NCBI GenBank assembly: GCA_021824575.1
Contig: JAKAKJ010000084.1
Coordinates: 56,964-120,963 of the forward strand
Direction: 5' to 3'
Origin: Chloroflexota bacterium
GTDB lineage: Bacteria > Chloroflexota > Anaerolineae > Anaerolineales > Villigracilaceae
DNA length: 64,000 bases
Shown: piece after piece, positions 1 to 8,894 of the stretch
How the letters are laid out: every line of letters starts with the position of its first letter
How positions within the stretch are numbered: the first letter of the stretch is position 1
Program-made: the position numbers and the translations under genes
The notes under the pieces: model-generated
What the model was told of the DNA's origin: nothing
Database searches by the model: none
The model's input: the letters and a program-made list of their open reading frames with translations, nothing else

Positions 1-33
1 GGTGAGTCTTTTTGCCAGGGTAAAATGCTTTCG

Positions 34-771
34 ATGCCTGATCTTGTCTCTACCATTCGTGAACGATATTTGCATGTTCTTGATAACATTTCTGTCGCAG
101 CCGACAAGGTTGGTCGAAATCCAGAATCAATTCGTTTGGTGGTGGTGACAAAAACTCAGCCGATTGAAGTTGTTCAAGCGGCCATCGAAGCGGGGGCGAA
201 AACCCTTGGCGAGAATTATGCCGAAGAGGCCGTCGAAAAAATTCTTGCGTTGGAATCGCAATCTGCTGTTAATCAATATGCGGTAGAATGGCACATGATC
301 GGTCACGTCCAGAGCCGCAGGGCCCAACTCGTGGCCGAACATTTCGCTCTTTTCCATTCGCTCGATAGCCTAAAACTTGCCCAACGCGTGGATCGTTTTG
401 CCGGAGAAGTCGGGCGGACGCTGCCTGTCCTGTTGGAATTCAATGTCGGCGGCGAGGAAAGCAAAAGCGGCTGGCTTGCTTCGGACGAAGCGCGTTGGCC
501 GGATTTGCTGTCAGATGTAAACGCCATCGCCGCGCTGACGAATCTCGAAATCCGCGGGCTGATGACGATGCCGCCTCTTTCCACTGGACCGGAAGCGGCG
601 CGGGCCTACTTTCAGCGTTTGCGCCGCCTGCGTGATTTTCTCGTTGAGCGTGTGCCGCAGACCAGTTGGACTGAGCTTTCCATGGGAACCAGCAGTGATT
701 ACAGCATCGCAGTCGAAGAGGGCGCAACACTGGTAAGAATCGGTCAGGCCATTCTGGGGCCTCGACCATAA
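34..771 (+). CDS. yggS: YggS/PLPBP family PLP-homeostasis protein
   Basis: This is a pyridoxal-phosphate-binding protein of the YggS/PROSC family, thought to buffer PLP in the cytosol rather than catalyse a known reaction. The 245-residue length fits the family. The fold-type III alanine-racemase-like barrel begins with the PLP-lysine strand 'VVVTKTQP' near residue 37 and ends with 'MGTSSDYSIAVEEGATLVR', the family's phosphate-binding Ser/Gly stretch. The ORF track starts at 25, but a -10-like TAAAAT at 21-26 lies seven bases before the ATG at 34. I therefore prefer 34 and suspect a leaderless mRNA; the -35 would fall at the window edge. yggT and yggU follow closely in the common yggS-yggT-yggU order. 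Confidence 0.93.
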   Translation: MPDLVSTIRERYLHVLDNISVAADKVGRNPESIRLVVVTKTQPIEVVQAAIEAGAKTLGENYAEEAVEKILALESQSAVNQYAVEWHMIGHVQSRRAQLVAEHFALFHSLDSLKLAQRVDRFAGEVGRTLPVLLEFNVGGEESKSGWLASDEARWPDLLSDVNAIAALTNLEIRGLMTMPPLSTGPEAARAYFQRLRRLRDFLVERVPQTSWTELSMGTSSDYSIAVEEGATLVRIGQAILGPRP

Positions 772-783
772 TCTGGAGGTTGA

Positions 784-1047
784 ATGGTTTTTGTTGGGCT
801 GGCAAATGCAGTAAATCTTCTTGCCAATTTTTTGACGATCCTGGTTTTGATCTCGGTTATCCTCTCGTGGTTCATGTCGCCGTATCATCCACTGCGCGCC
901 GCGATTGATCGGATTGTTGATCCCATGTTGAATCCGATCCGCCGCGTTGTCCCGACCGCCGGTATGTTCGATTTCAGTCCGCTGATCCTGATAATCCTGA
1001 TTGAGTTCCTTGCGCGTGTATTGACCAGTATTCTTCTATCTTTATAG
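784..1047 (+). CDS. yggT: YggT family membrane protein
   Basis: This is an 87-residue integral membrane protein of the YggT family. Two hydrophobic segments (about residues 10-30 and 62-85) flank a short loop with the family's 'P..HPLR..I.RI.DPMLNPIRR' pattern. The molecular function is unsettled; the family is linked to cell-envelope or division functions in other bacteria and to cofactor assembly in chloroplast relatives. A clear GGAGG precedes the ATG. It sits 12 bases after yggS and 12 bases before yggU, so the three are almost certainly co-transcribed. Confidence 0.9.
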   Translation: MVFVGLANAVNLLANFLTILVLISVILSWFMSPYHPLRAAIDRIVDPMLNPIRRVVPTAGMFDFSPLILIILIEFLARVLTSILLSL

Positions 1048-1059
1048 AGTGAGGTGGTT

Positions 1060-1371
1060 ATGCCCATACGGAATTTTCATTTGCATGATGGCAAGAAAGG
1101 CTCGGCCATTGCCGTGCGTGTGACGCCGCGCGCCAGCGAAAACAAGATTGCCGAGGTGCTCGAAGACGGTACAGTCAAGATCCATGTCGCAGCCCCGCCT
1201 GAAGACGGCGAGGCCAACGAAAAGCTTTTGGCGTATCTCGCCGAGATTTTGAATATTCCCAAAACACGGATTGAGATCGTGGCCGGCGCGACCGGACGCG
1301 ATAAGCTGATTTCGGTTTTGGATATGGATGCCGAGGCGGTTCATAAACGCATCCTTGCCCATCTCGATTGA
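1060..1371 (+). CDS. yggU: DUF167/YggU family protein
   Basis: This is a small soluble DUF167 (YggU) protein of about 103 residues. Diagnostic strings are 'VRVTPRASENKI', the acidic 'PPEDGEANEKLL' helix start and 'AGATGRDKLI'. The family fold is known, but the biochemical role is not. The ORF track starts at a GTG at 1054. The ATG at 1060 is better placed after the purine-rich GAGTGAGG, so I use it. It is the third gene of the yggS-yggT-yggU set, and no obvious T-rich terminator follows; a dispersed inverted repeat lies about 45 bases downstream. Confidence 0.9.
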   Translation: MPIRNFHLHDGKKGSAIAVRVTPRASENKIAEVLEDGTVKIHVAAPPEDGEANEKLLAYLAEILNIPKTRIEIVAGATGRDKLISVLDMDAEAVHKRILAHLD

Positions 1372-1415
1372 TAAGTTGCCGCGTTGGGGAATTTGTACAG
1401 GATTTAACACAGGGG

Positions 1416-1459
1416 CGCGAAGCCGCAAGGATGAAATCGTAAATCTTTGCGGCTTCGCG
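1416..1459. repeat. 13-bp inverted repeat, dispersed intergenic type
   Basis: A perfect 13-bp inverted repeat (CGCGAAGCCGCAA and its complement) encloses an 18-base loop between yggU and the aminotransferase gene. The word style (runs of GCGAAGCCGCAA / TTGCGGCTTCGCG) resembles the low-complexity intergenic repeats found elsewhere in this window. It could also act as a weak 3' end signal for the yggSTU transcript, but no T-tract follows. Confidence 0.6.
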
Positions 1460-1573
1460 TTAAAGATCCTTGATATAGGGCAGGTCAAGAACAAAGGTGA
1501 TGGGATTGGGCTAATCTGTTTTCTTGACTTTTTGCGGCTCGCTCATTAATCGGAGCGGGCCGTCGTATTCCTC

Positions 1574-1602
1574 TTGCGGCACAAACATGGTTGTGGCATA
1601 AT
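1574..1602 (+). promoter_or_regulatory. Putative sigma70-type promoter of the aminotransferase
   Basis: TTGCGG, a 17-base spacer, and CATAAT lie upstream of the aminotransferase start at 1637. The predicted leader is about 28 bases and carries a GGAGGAAGAG ribosome binding site. This promoter also argues against the long N-terminal extension in the ORF track, which would start inside the -35 box. Confidence 0.55.
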
Positions 1603-1636
1603 CCCGCAAATTTTTTCGGGCCATTCGGAGGAAGAG

Positions 1637-2821
1637 ATGTCTCATATTGTGGATCAGGTTTCGTTGGGGGCCATTGTCCAGGTGCGCGATCGTTTGCTCG
1701 ATCAGCAGGCGCGCGGACGCAAGGTGCTTCGCTTGGAGTCAGGCGACCCGTCGTTCGACATTCCAGTCCTTGCGCGCGAAGCGATGGAAAAAGCGTTACG
1801 CGACGGACTGACACATTACACCGCGTCAACCGGCATTCCGGTTTTGCGCGAAGCGATCTTCAAAAAAGTAACAACTGAAAATGGATTGAAAGTCCCCAAT
1901 ACCGATCATGTGGTCGTGACCAATGGCGGCATGCACGGACTCTACATCATTTTCCGCGCGCTGCTCGATCCGGGTGACGAAGTGATCCTGCCCGACCCGA
2001 TGTGGACGGAGATCGCGGAAAACGTTCGTCTCGGAGGCGGGAAGCCGGTGCCGGTTCAATTGCGCGAAGAAAACGGTTATCAATACGATCCGGCTGAAAT
2101 CGAAGCCGCGATCACGCCGAAGACGCGCGCCATCTTTATCAACACACCGCAGAATCCAATTGGCGTTGTGGCGTCGCGCGAAACGCTCGAAGTGATTGTC
2201 AAAGTCGCAGAAAAGCACAACCTGTTCCTCGTCAGCGATGAGGCGTACGAGCATGTCATCTTCGATGGACAGAAGCACGTCAGTCTTGGCTCCTTGCCCG
2301 GCGCGGAAGACCGAACGATCAGCGTTTATTCGCTCTCCAAAACATATGCCATGAGCGGATTGCGTCTCGGCTATGTGATTGTGAACCAGCCGCTGTTCCT
2401 CGACCGGATCAAGAAGCTCGTGCGCTGTACGATCAATGGCGTGAATTCCGTCGCTCAGTACGGAGCAGCCGCGGCGATCAACGGGCCGCAGGATTTCACT
2501 CACTCCATGGCGCAGGAATACCAGAAGCGCCGCGATATTTTATTCGATGCTTTGGAGGAAGCGCCTTATGTCAAGGCATTCAAGCCGGGCGGCGCATTCT
2601 ATCTTTGGGCGCGCATCCAGCCGGAGTGGCCGGGGTATGGCGGTCAAAAAGATGATTGGTCCATGACCAATTATTTGATTGATACGGCAGGCATTGGCTC
2701 CTCGCCAGGATCAGCCTTCGGCGCGGCCGGCGCGGGACACATCCGCTTTGCGTTTTCGTGTTCCACGCAGCAAGTCGAGGAAGCCGCGCGGCTCCTGCCG
2801 GAGGTCTTGCAGGCGGCATAA
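1637..2821 (+). CDS. Class I/II PLP-dependent aminotransferase
   Basis: This is a 394-residue fold-type I aminotransferase of the aspartate-aminotransferase superfamily. Visible landmarks are the substrate-loop 'GDPSFDIP', the PLP-stacking region 'TNGGMHGLYIIFRAL', 'NTPQNPIGVVAS', 'VSDEAYEHVIFDG', and the Schiff-base lysine in 'SLSKTYAMSGLRLGYV', with a C-terminal 'IRFAFS' arginine. The exact amino donor cannot be read from sequence; aspartate, aromatic or branched amino acids are possible. The ATG at 1637 follows GGAGGAAGAG, whereas the ORF-track start lies upstream of the likely promoter. The gene is convergent with the lytic transglycosylase, with a perfect hairpin between the two stop codons. 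Confidence 0.9.
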   Translation: MSHIVDQVSLGAIVQVRDRLLDQQARGRKVLRLESGDPSFDIPVLAREAMEKALRDGLTHYTASTGIPVLREAIFKKVTTENGLKVPNTDHVVVTNGGMHGLYIIFRALLDPGDEVILPDPMWTEIAENVRLGGGKPVPVQLREENGYQYDPAEIEAAITPKTRAIFINTPQNPIGVVASRETLEVIVKVAEKHNLFLVSDEAYEHVIFDGQKHVSLGSLPGAEDRTISVYSLSKTYAMSGLRLGYVIVNQPLFLDRIKKLVRCTINGVNSVAQYGAAAAINGPQDFTHSMAQEYQKRRDILFDALEEAPYVKAFKPGGAFYLWARIQPEWPGYGGQKDDWSMTNYLIDTAGIGSSPGSAFGAAGAGHIRFAFSCSTQQVEEAARLLPEVLQAA

Positions 2822-2823
2822 TG

Positions 2824-2856
2824 AATGTAGGTCACGCTAAAGGCGTGACCTACATT
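2824..2856. terminator. Perfect 14-bp hairpin between convergent genes (REP-like)
   Basis: AATGTAGGTCACGC, a five-base loop, and its exact complement fill the space between the stop codons of the aminotransferase (2821) and the lytic transglycosylase (2858). The position suits a bidirectional transcription or RNA 3'-end barrier, though there is no long T-run. From 2827 the palindrome begins with GTAG, the tetranucleotide typical of RAYT-associated REP elements, so it may be a REP sequence re-used here. Confidence 0.7.
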
Positions 2857-2857
2857 G

Positions 2858-5314
2858 TTAAGAACCGTTTCCGTAGAGTCTCTTGTAAACGATATAATTT
2901 TCGTAAATGCTCTGGATATATTGGCGGGTCTCGGAAAAACGAATCGACTCGAGCATTAAGTCGGGGTCGCCCTGCGAAAGCTTCTCCCATTCTGATGCAT
3001 TGCCCGGCCCGCCGTTGTAAGCCGCCAGCGCGCCGTAAATGTCGCCGCCTAATAATTTCCGATTCGAGGCGAGATAGTCAGCGCCCAGCACAACACTGAC
3101 TTTCGGACGGTAAAGCTGCCCCGGATCGAAATATGGCGGCCATCCAACTTGACTGGAAATAGCCTTCCCCGTGCTGGGAACAATTTGCATCAATCCGCGC
3201 GCGCCGGCTGTCGAGCTGACAAAACCTTCGAACAGGCTTTCCTGCCGCACCACCGCGAACAGGAACAGCGGATCGAACCCATTGCTCTGCGCGGCGGGGA
3301 TAATGATATCGGAATAATAGAGTCCGTAACGCACATGACTGAAATAGGTGGGAGCCAGCATGGCGGAATTGTTGTCGGTCAGGCCGGCAAGCGTCAGAAC
3401 CTGGCGGAGCGCAAAAATCCCGGAGCGATATAAGCCCATGTCAATCAAGTAATTCCCGAGGCGGTAACTCCCGACCGGATCGGTGCTGATGGAATTGCGA
3501 AGGTCTTCGAATTCGAGACGCGCGTCCTCGTACTGGCCGAGATTCCATAATTCGGTGCCGCGGATCACGCGCGGATCCGAAGCAAGCGGACCGAGTCCGC
3601 TGAGATCGGTATCGGACGGCAGATTGAATGTAAGCCGCATCCACGTATCGGCGGCCTTGCGCTCAGCCAAAAGATCAACCTTCAAGTTGCTGGATGACGG
3701 AGGCGCGAAGGGCGCCCGGCCCATCAGCAGGTCGCGGGCGCGTTCGCTGTAATAGCCGCCCGGATCGAGATTCTCCGCCTGCTGCCAGGCAGTTTGCGCC
3801 TCGGCATTCTTTCCAAGTTTTTCCTGTGTCTTGCCGATCCACAAATCGGCGCGGGCCTGGTCTTCGACCGCGCTGGCTTGTGAGAGACTGCGCTGGAAGA
3901 TTGGCAAGGCGGCGCTGTAATCGGATTGGCGGTATTGCATGATTCCGGCAAAGAAGACGGCGGTCGGAGCCTGGTCGTAACCGGGATAATTCGTTCCCAC
4001 CTGCGCCCAAACCTGCGCGGCTTCGTCGAAGCGGCCATCTTCTTCGAGCAGACGCGCAGCGATCATCAACGCATCGGCGCCGTCGTTTGGAGTCGGCGCG
4101 GATTTGGCGAACGTTTCGAGCGTCGCGGCCGCGTCGGAATACAGGTTCTGATCCTGCCATTGGATCGCTGCTTTTTCGTTCCACGCATCCGACCAATGCG
4201 GATTCGTCGGATAATTTTTGATGAAGTCATCCAACGCGCTGATCGCCTGCGGATAATTCTGCAATTGTTCCAGCGCCAGCGCGCGGTAGTAATGCGCTGT
4301 GCCGTCCTCGTTGGGTGTCGCGGCGATATAGCGTTCGAGTGCGGCCAGAGCCGCGTTCAGAGCATCCGGGTAATTGTTTTGAACAGCAAAATAGTAATCT
4401 GTGATGCCGCGGTCGAGATCACTGACTTGCGCCTTTGCCTTGACCAATTCAACCAGTGACTGATACGCATAATACGAGAGCGGATAATTCTGAACTACGT
4501 GACGGAAGGCAATATAAGCTTCGTCGTTTCTGTTCAGCGATAAATTTGCTTCGCCGGTCAGGTAATCCATTTGTGCGCGAATGTAATCATTGGTTGTATT
4601 TGCCGCGATGGTGCCATACATCGAAAGCGCAGTGGCGTAATCGCCGATCTGAGCGCGTGTCTGCGCGATCTTGATGAGCAGCGCTTCCGCGTCATCGAGA
4701 TGCGGCGCGGCCTGCGCGGCGTCATAAGCGATGAGCGCGTCGGAGTAATCGCTGGCTGCAGTCAGGGCGTCGCCGCGCAATTCCTGAACATACGAATCAA
4801 GAACTCCGGGGCGGGCATTCAGATACAGTTGATATGCGGCAGCTGCGTCAGTGTAGCGCTGCATATCGTTGTATGTTTGGCCTTGAAGAAAATACGCGGC
4901 AGGCACATACGGCGAGTTTGGATAGCTGCTGATGAGTTGAGCCAGCGTTGTGAGTGTGTCCACATGCCGCGCATCTGCGGCTTGCGTGCGCGCCAATCCC
5001 CAAAGCGCCGCGGCTTTGACTTGCGGGTCGTTGGACTCGCTGAACGCTTTCCGGTAATCGGCCGCGGCAGTATCAATATCGCCGTCGAAGAGTGCCTGGT
5101 CACCGTTCGCGACGCGCACAAGCGGAACCGGCGTCGGCGCGGGCGTTGGCGTCAATGTGGCGGTGGGCGAAGGAAGGAGAGTCGGAGTCGCTGTGGGGAA
5201 GAACGGGAGCGGGGGACGGCTTGGGATCAGATTACAGCCCGCGATAAGGGACGCCAGCCCAAGTCCGGATATGACGCGCAAAGCGCGGCGTACTTTCCGT
5301 GAAATTTTCTTCAT
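2858..5314 (-). CDS. Lytic transglycosylase lipoprotein with TPR superhelix
   Basis: This is an 818-residue secreted lipoprotein. The signal peptide ends in a lipobox 'LIAGCN' near residue 25 and is followed by a Pro/Thr-rich linker ('PTATPTLLPSPT'). A long run of TPR-like helical repeats covers roughly residues 65-640. The C-terminal SLT catalytic domain has 'VVRQESLFEG' with the catalytic Glu, 'SSTAGARGLMQI', and 'ALAAYNGGPGNA'. It should cleave peptidoglycan glycan strands, like Slt70, but membrane-anchored and with a TPR rather than Slt U-domain. The ORF track adds 53 residues upstream; the ATG at 5314 lies exactly at the expected transcription start of a consensus promoter and begins the signal peptide, so I use it. 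Confidence 0.93.
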   Translation of the reverse strand: MKKISRKVRRALRVISGLGLASLIAGCNLIPSRPPLPFFPTATPTLLPSPTATLTPTPAPTPVPLVRVANGDQALFDGDIDTAAADYRKAFSESNDPQVKAAALWGLARTQAADARHVDTLTTLAQLISSYPNSPYVPAAYFLQGQTYNDMQRYTDAAAAYQLYLNARPGVLDSYVQELRGDALTAASDYSDALIAYDAAQAAPHLDDAEALLIKIAQTRAQIGDYATALSMYGTIAANTTNDYIRAQMDYLTGEANLSLNRNDEAYIAFRHVVQNYPLSYYAYQSLVELVKAKAQVSDLDRGITDYYFAVQNNYPDALNAALAALERYIAATPNEDGTAHYYRALALEQLQNYPQAISALDDFIKNYPTNPHWSDAWNEKAAIQWQDQNLYSDAAATLETFAKSAPTPNDGADALMIAARLLEEDGRFDEAAQVWAQVGTNYPGYDQAPTAVFFAGIMQYRQSDYSAALPIFQRSLSQASAVEDQARADLWIGKTQEKLGKNAEAQTAWQQAENLDPGGYYSERARDLLMGRAPFAPPSSSNLKVDLLAERKAADTWMRLTFNLPSDTDLSGLGPLASDPRVIRGTELWNLGQYEDARLEFEDLRNSISTDPVGSYRLGNYLIDMGLYRSGIFALRQVLTLAGLTDNNSAMLAPTYFSHVRYGLYYSDIIIPAAQSNGFDPLFLFAVVRQESLFEGFVSSTAGARGLMQIVPSTGKAISSQVGWPPYFDPGQLYRPKVSVVLGADYLASNRKLLGGDIYGALAAYNGGPGNASEWEKLSQGDPDLMLESIRFSETRQYIQSIYENYIVYKRLYGNGS

Positions 5315-5320
5315 TACATT

Positions 5321-5349
5321 TTTATACTGGCAAAGCAAACGAGTGTCAA
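5321..5349 (-). promoter_or_regulatory. Consensus promoter of the lytic transglycosylase (leaderless)
   Basis: On the minus strand, TTGACA, 17 bases and TATAAA are followed by only six bases before the ATG at 5314. The predicted +1 therefore coincides with the start codon, and there is no ribosome binding site. This is strong sequence support for a leaderless mRNA. Confidence 0.75.
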
Positions 5350-5426
5350 GCGGGCATAAGTTTTTAACCGCTTCAATTTCTAGACAATATGAGCATCGCA
5401 TGATAAACTCTTGCCCGCTGATAATC

Positions 5427-5447
5427 GCGTGGCGCCTCGCGCCACGC
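5427..5447. repeat. REP-like palindrome GCGTGGCGC/GCGCCACGC
   Basis: A 9-bp perfect stem with a three-base loop is followed by ATTTTT on the plus strand. It lies between the divergent lytic transglycosylase and PfkB genes, where a terminator makes little sense. A near-identical palindrome occurs at 23918-23939, so this is better read as a dispersed palindromic repeat. Confidence 0.65.
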
Positions 5448-5550
5448 ATTTTTCTGCGAATCAAGGATGTCATTGCGAGGGCGCAAGCACCCGGAGCAAC
5501 CTTTTCTAAAATGGGATTGCTTAATTCCGCTCACAACGACCAAGGAAACG

Positions 5551-6504
5551 ATGGACATTATTATCACCGGCTCTGTTGCGTACGATTATTTGATGACCTT
5601 TCCCGGTCTGTTCAAGGAACAAATCCTGCCCGAACGATTGGCTTCGATCAGTCTTTCGTTTTTGGTCGATTCGATGTCGAAGCAGCGCGGCGGCATCGCG
5701 CCGAACATCGCGTACACGATGGCGCTGCTCGGCGGGAAGCCGCGCGTGATGGCGACGGTTGGCGAGGACTTCTCGGATTACCGCGCCTGGCTTGATTCGA
5801 AAGGCGTGGACACTTCGCTGATGAAGGTCGTCCCTGGCGAATTCACCGCTTCGTTCTTTGCGACAACGGATCAGGCGTCTGCTCAAATTGCCTCGTTCTA
5901 CCCCGGGGCGATGGGACACGCCAACATCCAATCGTTGAAGGATTTGCCAAAGAAGCCGGACGTTGTGGTTGTTTCACCGAATTCGCCCGATGCGATGATG
6001 AAGTTCCCTGCCGAATGCCGCGAGATGGGAATCAAGTATCTTTATGATCCGAGTCAGCAGGTGCTGCGCCTTGAAGGAAACGAATTGGCGCGCGATATGG
6101 AAGGCGCGTACTTCCTGTTCTGCAACGATTATGAATTTGGATTGATTTCGAAAAAGACCGGCTGGGATTTAAAGCAAATCTTGAAGCACGTGAAAGTCGT
6201 CGTCGTGACGCGCGGCAAAGACGGCGCGAGTCTCTACACGGACGGTGAAGAGTTTACAATCCCGACTGTGCCCGAACGCGAGATCGTTGACCCGACTGGT
6301 GTCGGCGATGCGTTCCGCGGCGGCTTTCTCGTCGGATATTCCCACGGCTGGGACTGGACGTTATGCTGTGAGGTCGGTTCGCTGGCGGCGGTGTATTGTC
6401 TCGAACAACGCGGCCCGCAGAGTCATCATTACACGAGAAAAGAATTTGTCGCAAGATTCAGACAGCAGTTTGACGACAAAGGTAAGTTGAACGCACTATT
6501 ATGA
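5551..6504 (+). CDS. PfkB-family kinase, adenosine-kinase-like
   Basis: This is a 317-residue ribokinase/PfkB sugar and nucleoside kinase. The N-terminal substrate region is 'GSVAYDYLMTFPG', then 'GGIAPNIAYTMALLGGKP', and the C-terminal PfkB signature 'DPTGVGDAFRGGFLVG' carries the catalytic Asp and anion hole. Its product partner is suggested by context: ahcY lies 72 bases downstream, and adenosine kinase would pull the reversible SAH hydrolysis forward by phosphorylating adenosine. That assignment is inference; ribokinase-like activity on another sugar remains possible. The ATG at 5551 follows AAGGAAACG; the ORF-track start at 5467 lies in repeat sequence. Confidence 0.87.
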   Translation: MDIIITGSVAYDYLMTFPGLFKEQILPERLASISLSFLVDSMSKQRGGIAPNIAYTMALLGGKPRVMATVGEDFSDYRAWLDSKGVDTSLMKVVPGEFTASFFATTDQASAQIASFYPGAMGHANIQSLKDLPKKPDVVVVSPNSPDAMMKFPAECREMGIKYLYDPSQQVLRLEGNELARDMEGAYFLFCNDYEFGLISKKTGWDLKQILKHVKVVVVTRGKDGASLYTDGEEFTIPTVPEREIVDPTGVGDAFRGGFLVGYSHGWDWTLCCEVGSLAAVYCLEQRGPQSHHYTRKEFVARFRQQFDDKGKLNALL

Positions 6505-7842
<1,338 letters not shown>

Positions 7843-7868
7843 GTCAGTGAGTAGTAAGCGGTAAGCAG

Positions 7869-7899
7869 AAGCCTCGCGAGAAATTCGCGAGGCTTTTCG
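7869..7899 (+). terminator. Rho-independent terminator after ahcY
   Basis: AAGCCTCGCGA, a short loop, and TCGCGAGGCTT form a GC-rich 11-bp stem running into TTTTCG. It lies 27 bases after the ahcY stop codon. Confidence 0.85.
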
Positions 7900-8074
7900 T
7901 TTCGGCGTATGATTTTGACACCACATCGCCGAGGGGAAATTCGACGCCCAAACCCATCACACTTTTCTAAGGCGATAACCATCCGATTTTGGATGCATAT
8001 TTGCCGTTCAAGCAGGCGGAGAAGATCAAGAAGTCCCGAGGCAAGCAGGGAGGGTTGGGGATTCGATGTTATTG

Positions 8075-8122
8075 TGTGGGGGCGAATGGCGTTCGCCCTG
8101 GGCGGACACCGTCCGCCCCTAC
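8075..8122. repeat. Double REP-like palindrome upstream of the RAYT gene
   Basis: Two adjacent hairpins, GGGCGAA-TTCGCCC (8080-8098) and GGGCGGAC-GTCCGCCC (8100-8118), sit between outer ends GTGGGGGCG and CGCCCCTAC that also pair with one mismatch. Read on the minus strand the element starts with GTAG, the tetranucleotide expected 5' of REP hairpins. It ends about 20 bases before the transposase-like gene, the classic RAYT-REP arrangement. Confidence 0.75.
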
Positions 8123-8142
8123 CGTGAGATGGGACGCGTGAA

Positions 8143-8682
8143 TTGGAATCCAAGCATTATCGGCATTCGATTCGTTTAAAGGAATTCAATTACGGTCAAC
8201 CCGGCGCATATTTCGTTACGCTGGTGGCACATCAACGCGCAGAATTATTTGGTCACATCGTAGATGGGGAAATGGAATTGAACCGTCGAGGCGAAATTGT
8301 CAAGGAGGAATGGTTCAGGTCGGCGAACATTCGCCAAGAAATTTGTTTATACCCTGAAGAATTCATCGTCATGCCGAATCATATTCATGGAATTGTGTGG
8401 ATTGTGGATGTTCCAAATATAGGGGCGGACGGCCGTCCGCCCCTACAAAAACCCATCCATCCACGTTTACAACGAAAACCGCGTACATTAGGGTCATTTA
8501 TCGCGGGCTTCAAATCCTCTGCGACCAAACGCATCCGCGACGAATTTGGCGGCGTCGGCGTTTGGCAAAGGAATTATTACGAACATATTATCCGCAATGA
8601 AAAAGAATGGGATGTAATTCATCGTTACATCGAATCTAATCCGCAGAATTGGGAGAACGACGAAGAGAATTTGAAAATGTAA
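8143..8682 (+). CDS. REP-associated tyrosine transposase (RAYT, Y1/HUH family)
   Basis: This is a 179-residue IS200-like single-strand transposase of the RAYT type, proposed to cut and spread REP palindromes. It shows the N-terminal 'YFVTLVAHQRAELFG' strand, the HUH metal motif in 'MPNHIHGIVWIV' (His80 and His82) and a C-terminal 'RYIESNP' with the likely nucleophilic Tyr near residue 162. In-frame upstream sequence has a stop and no ATG, so the start must be TTG at 8143, a weak initiation signal. A perfect 26-bp REP-like palindrome is embedded in frame at residues 93-101 ('IGADGRPPL'). No paired IS ends are visible, so it looks domesticated rather than an active IS. Confidence 0.87.
   Translation: MESKHYRHSIRLKEFNYGQPGAYFVTLVAHQRAELFGHIVDGEMELNRRGEIVKEEWFRSANIRQEICLYPEEFIVMPNHIHGIVWIVDVPNIGADGRPPLQKPIHPRLQRKPRTLGSFIAGFKSSATKRIRDEFGGVGVWQRNYYEHIIRNEKEWDVIHRYIESNPQNWENDEENLKM
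8420..8445. repeat. Perfect 26-bp REP-like palindrome inside the RAYT gene
   Basis: TAGGGGCGGACGG followed by its exact complement forms an uninterrupted 26-base palindrome, flanked by C so that the minus strand reads GTAGGGGC. It encodes 'GADGRPP' in frame, just after the HUH strand. It shares the GGGCGGAC core with the upstream double palindrome at 8100-8118. Confidence 0.85.
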
Positions 8683-8737
8683 GCGGGCAGGTTTTGCACT
8701 TTCGCAATCTTTGAAACTCTGATACAATATTGTCTGC

Positions 8738-8810
8738 ACGCCGAATGATTCGAAACATAAGGAAACCCTCGGCCTCCCCGTCGGGGGTTTTTGTGTGTCT
8801 GATTCGGCGT
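8738..8810 (+). terminator. Terminator hairpin inside a larger paired structure
   Basis: AAACCCTCG and CGGGGGTTT (8763-8790) pair with one G-U and run into a T-tract, a plausible terminator about 80 bases after the RAYT gene. An outer perfect 9-bp pair, ACGCCGAAT (8738-8746) with ATTCGGCGT (8802-8810), encloses it. A TACAAT box at 8723-8728 sits just upstream, so the element could instead be a short independent transcript. No protein-coding frame is visible here. Confidence 0.5.
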
Positions 8811-8894
8811 CAAGTGTCATGTATTAGTCGCTGACTGTTGAATTTCAAAACGGTTTGCTACCCGCTACTCTCTGCTCTCTACTAACTGCTCACT

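Larger units (their letters stand above)
7843..8142. other. Gene-free 300-bp stretch: terminator, decayed sequence, REP cluster
   Basis: This holds the ahcY terminator, then about 180 bases with no credible gene (one frame reads 'DNHPILDAYLPFKQAEKI', which could be a decayed coding remnant but matches nothing I recognise), then the double REP-like palindrome directly upstream of the RAYT gene. Confidence 0.5.

Noticed and set aside
2858-5473. Longer start for the lytic transglycosylase
   Set aside because: The extra 53 residues would place the lipoprotein signal internally and run across a consensus promoter.
7909-8127. 72-residue ORF upstream of the RAYT gene
   Set aside because: It runs through the REP palindromes and is Arg-rich without a ribosome binding site; at most a decayed remnant.
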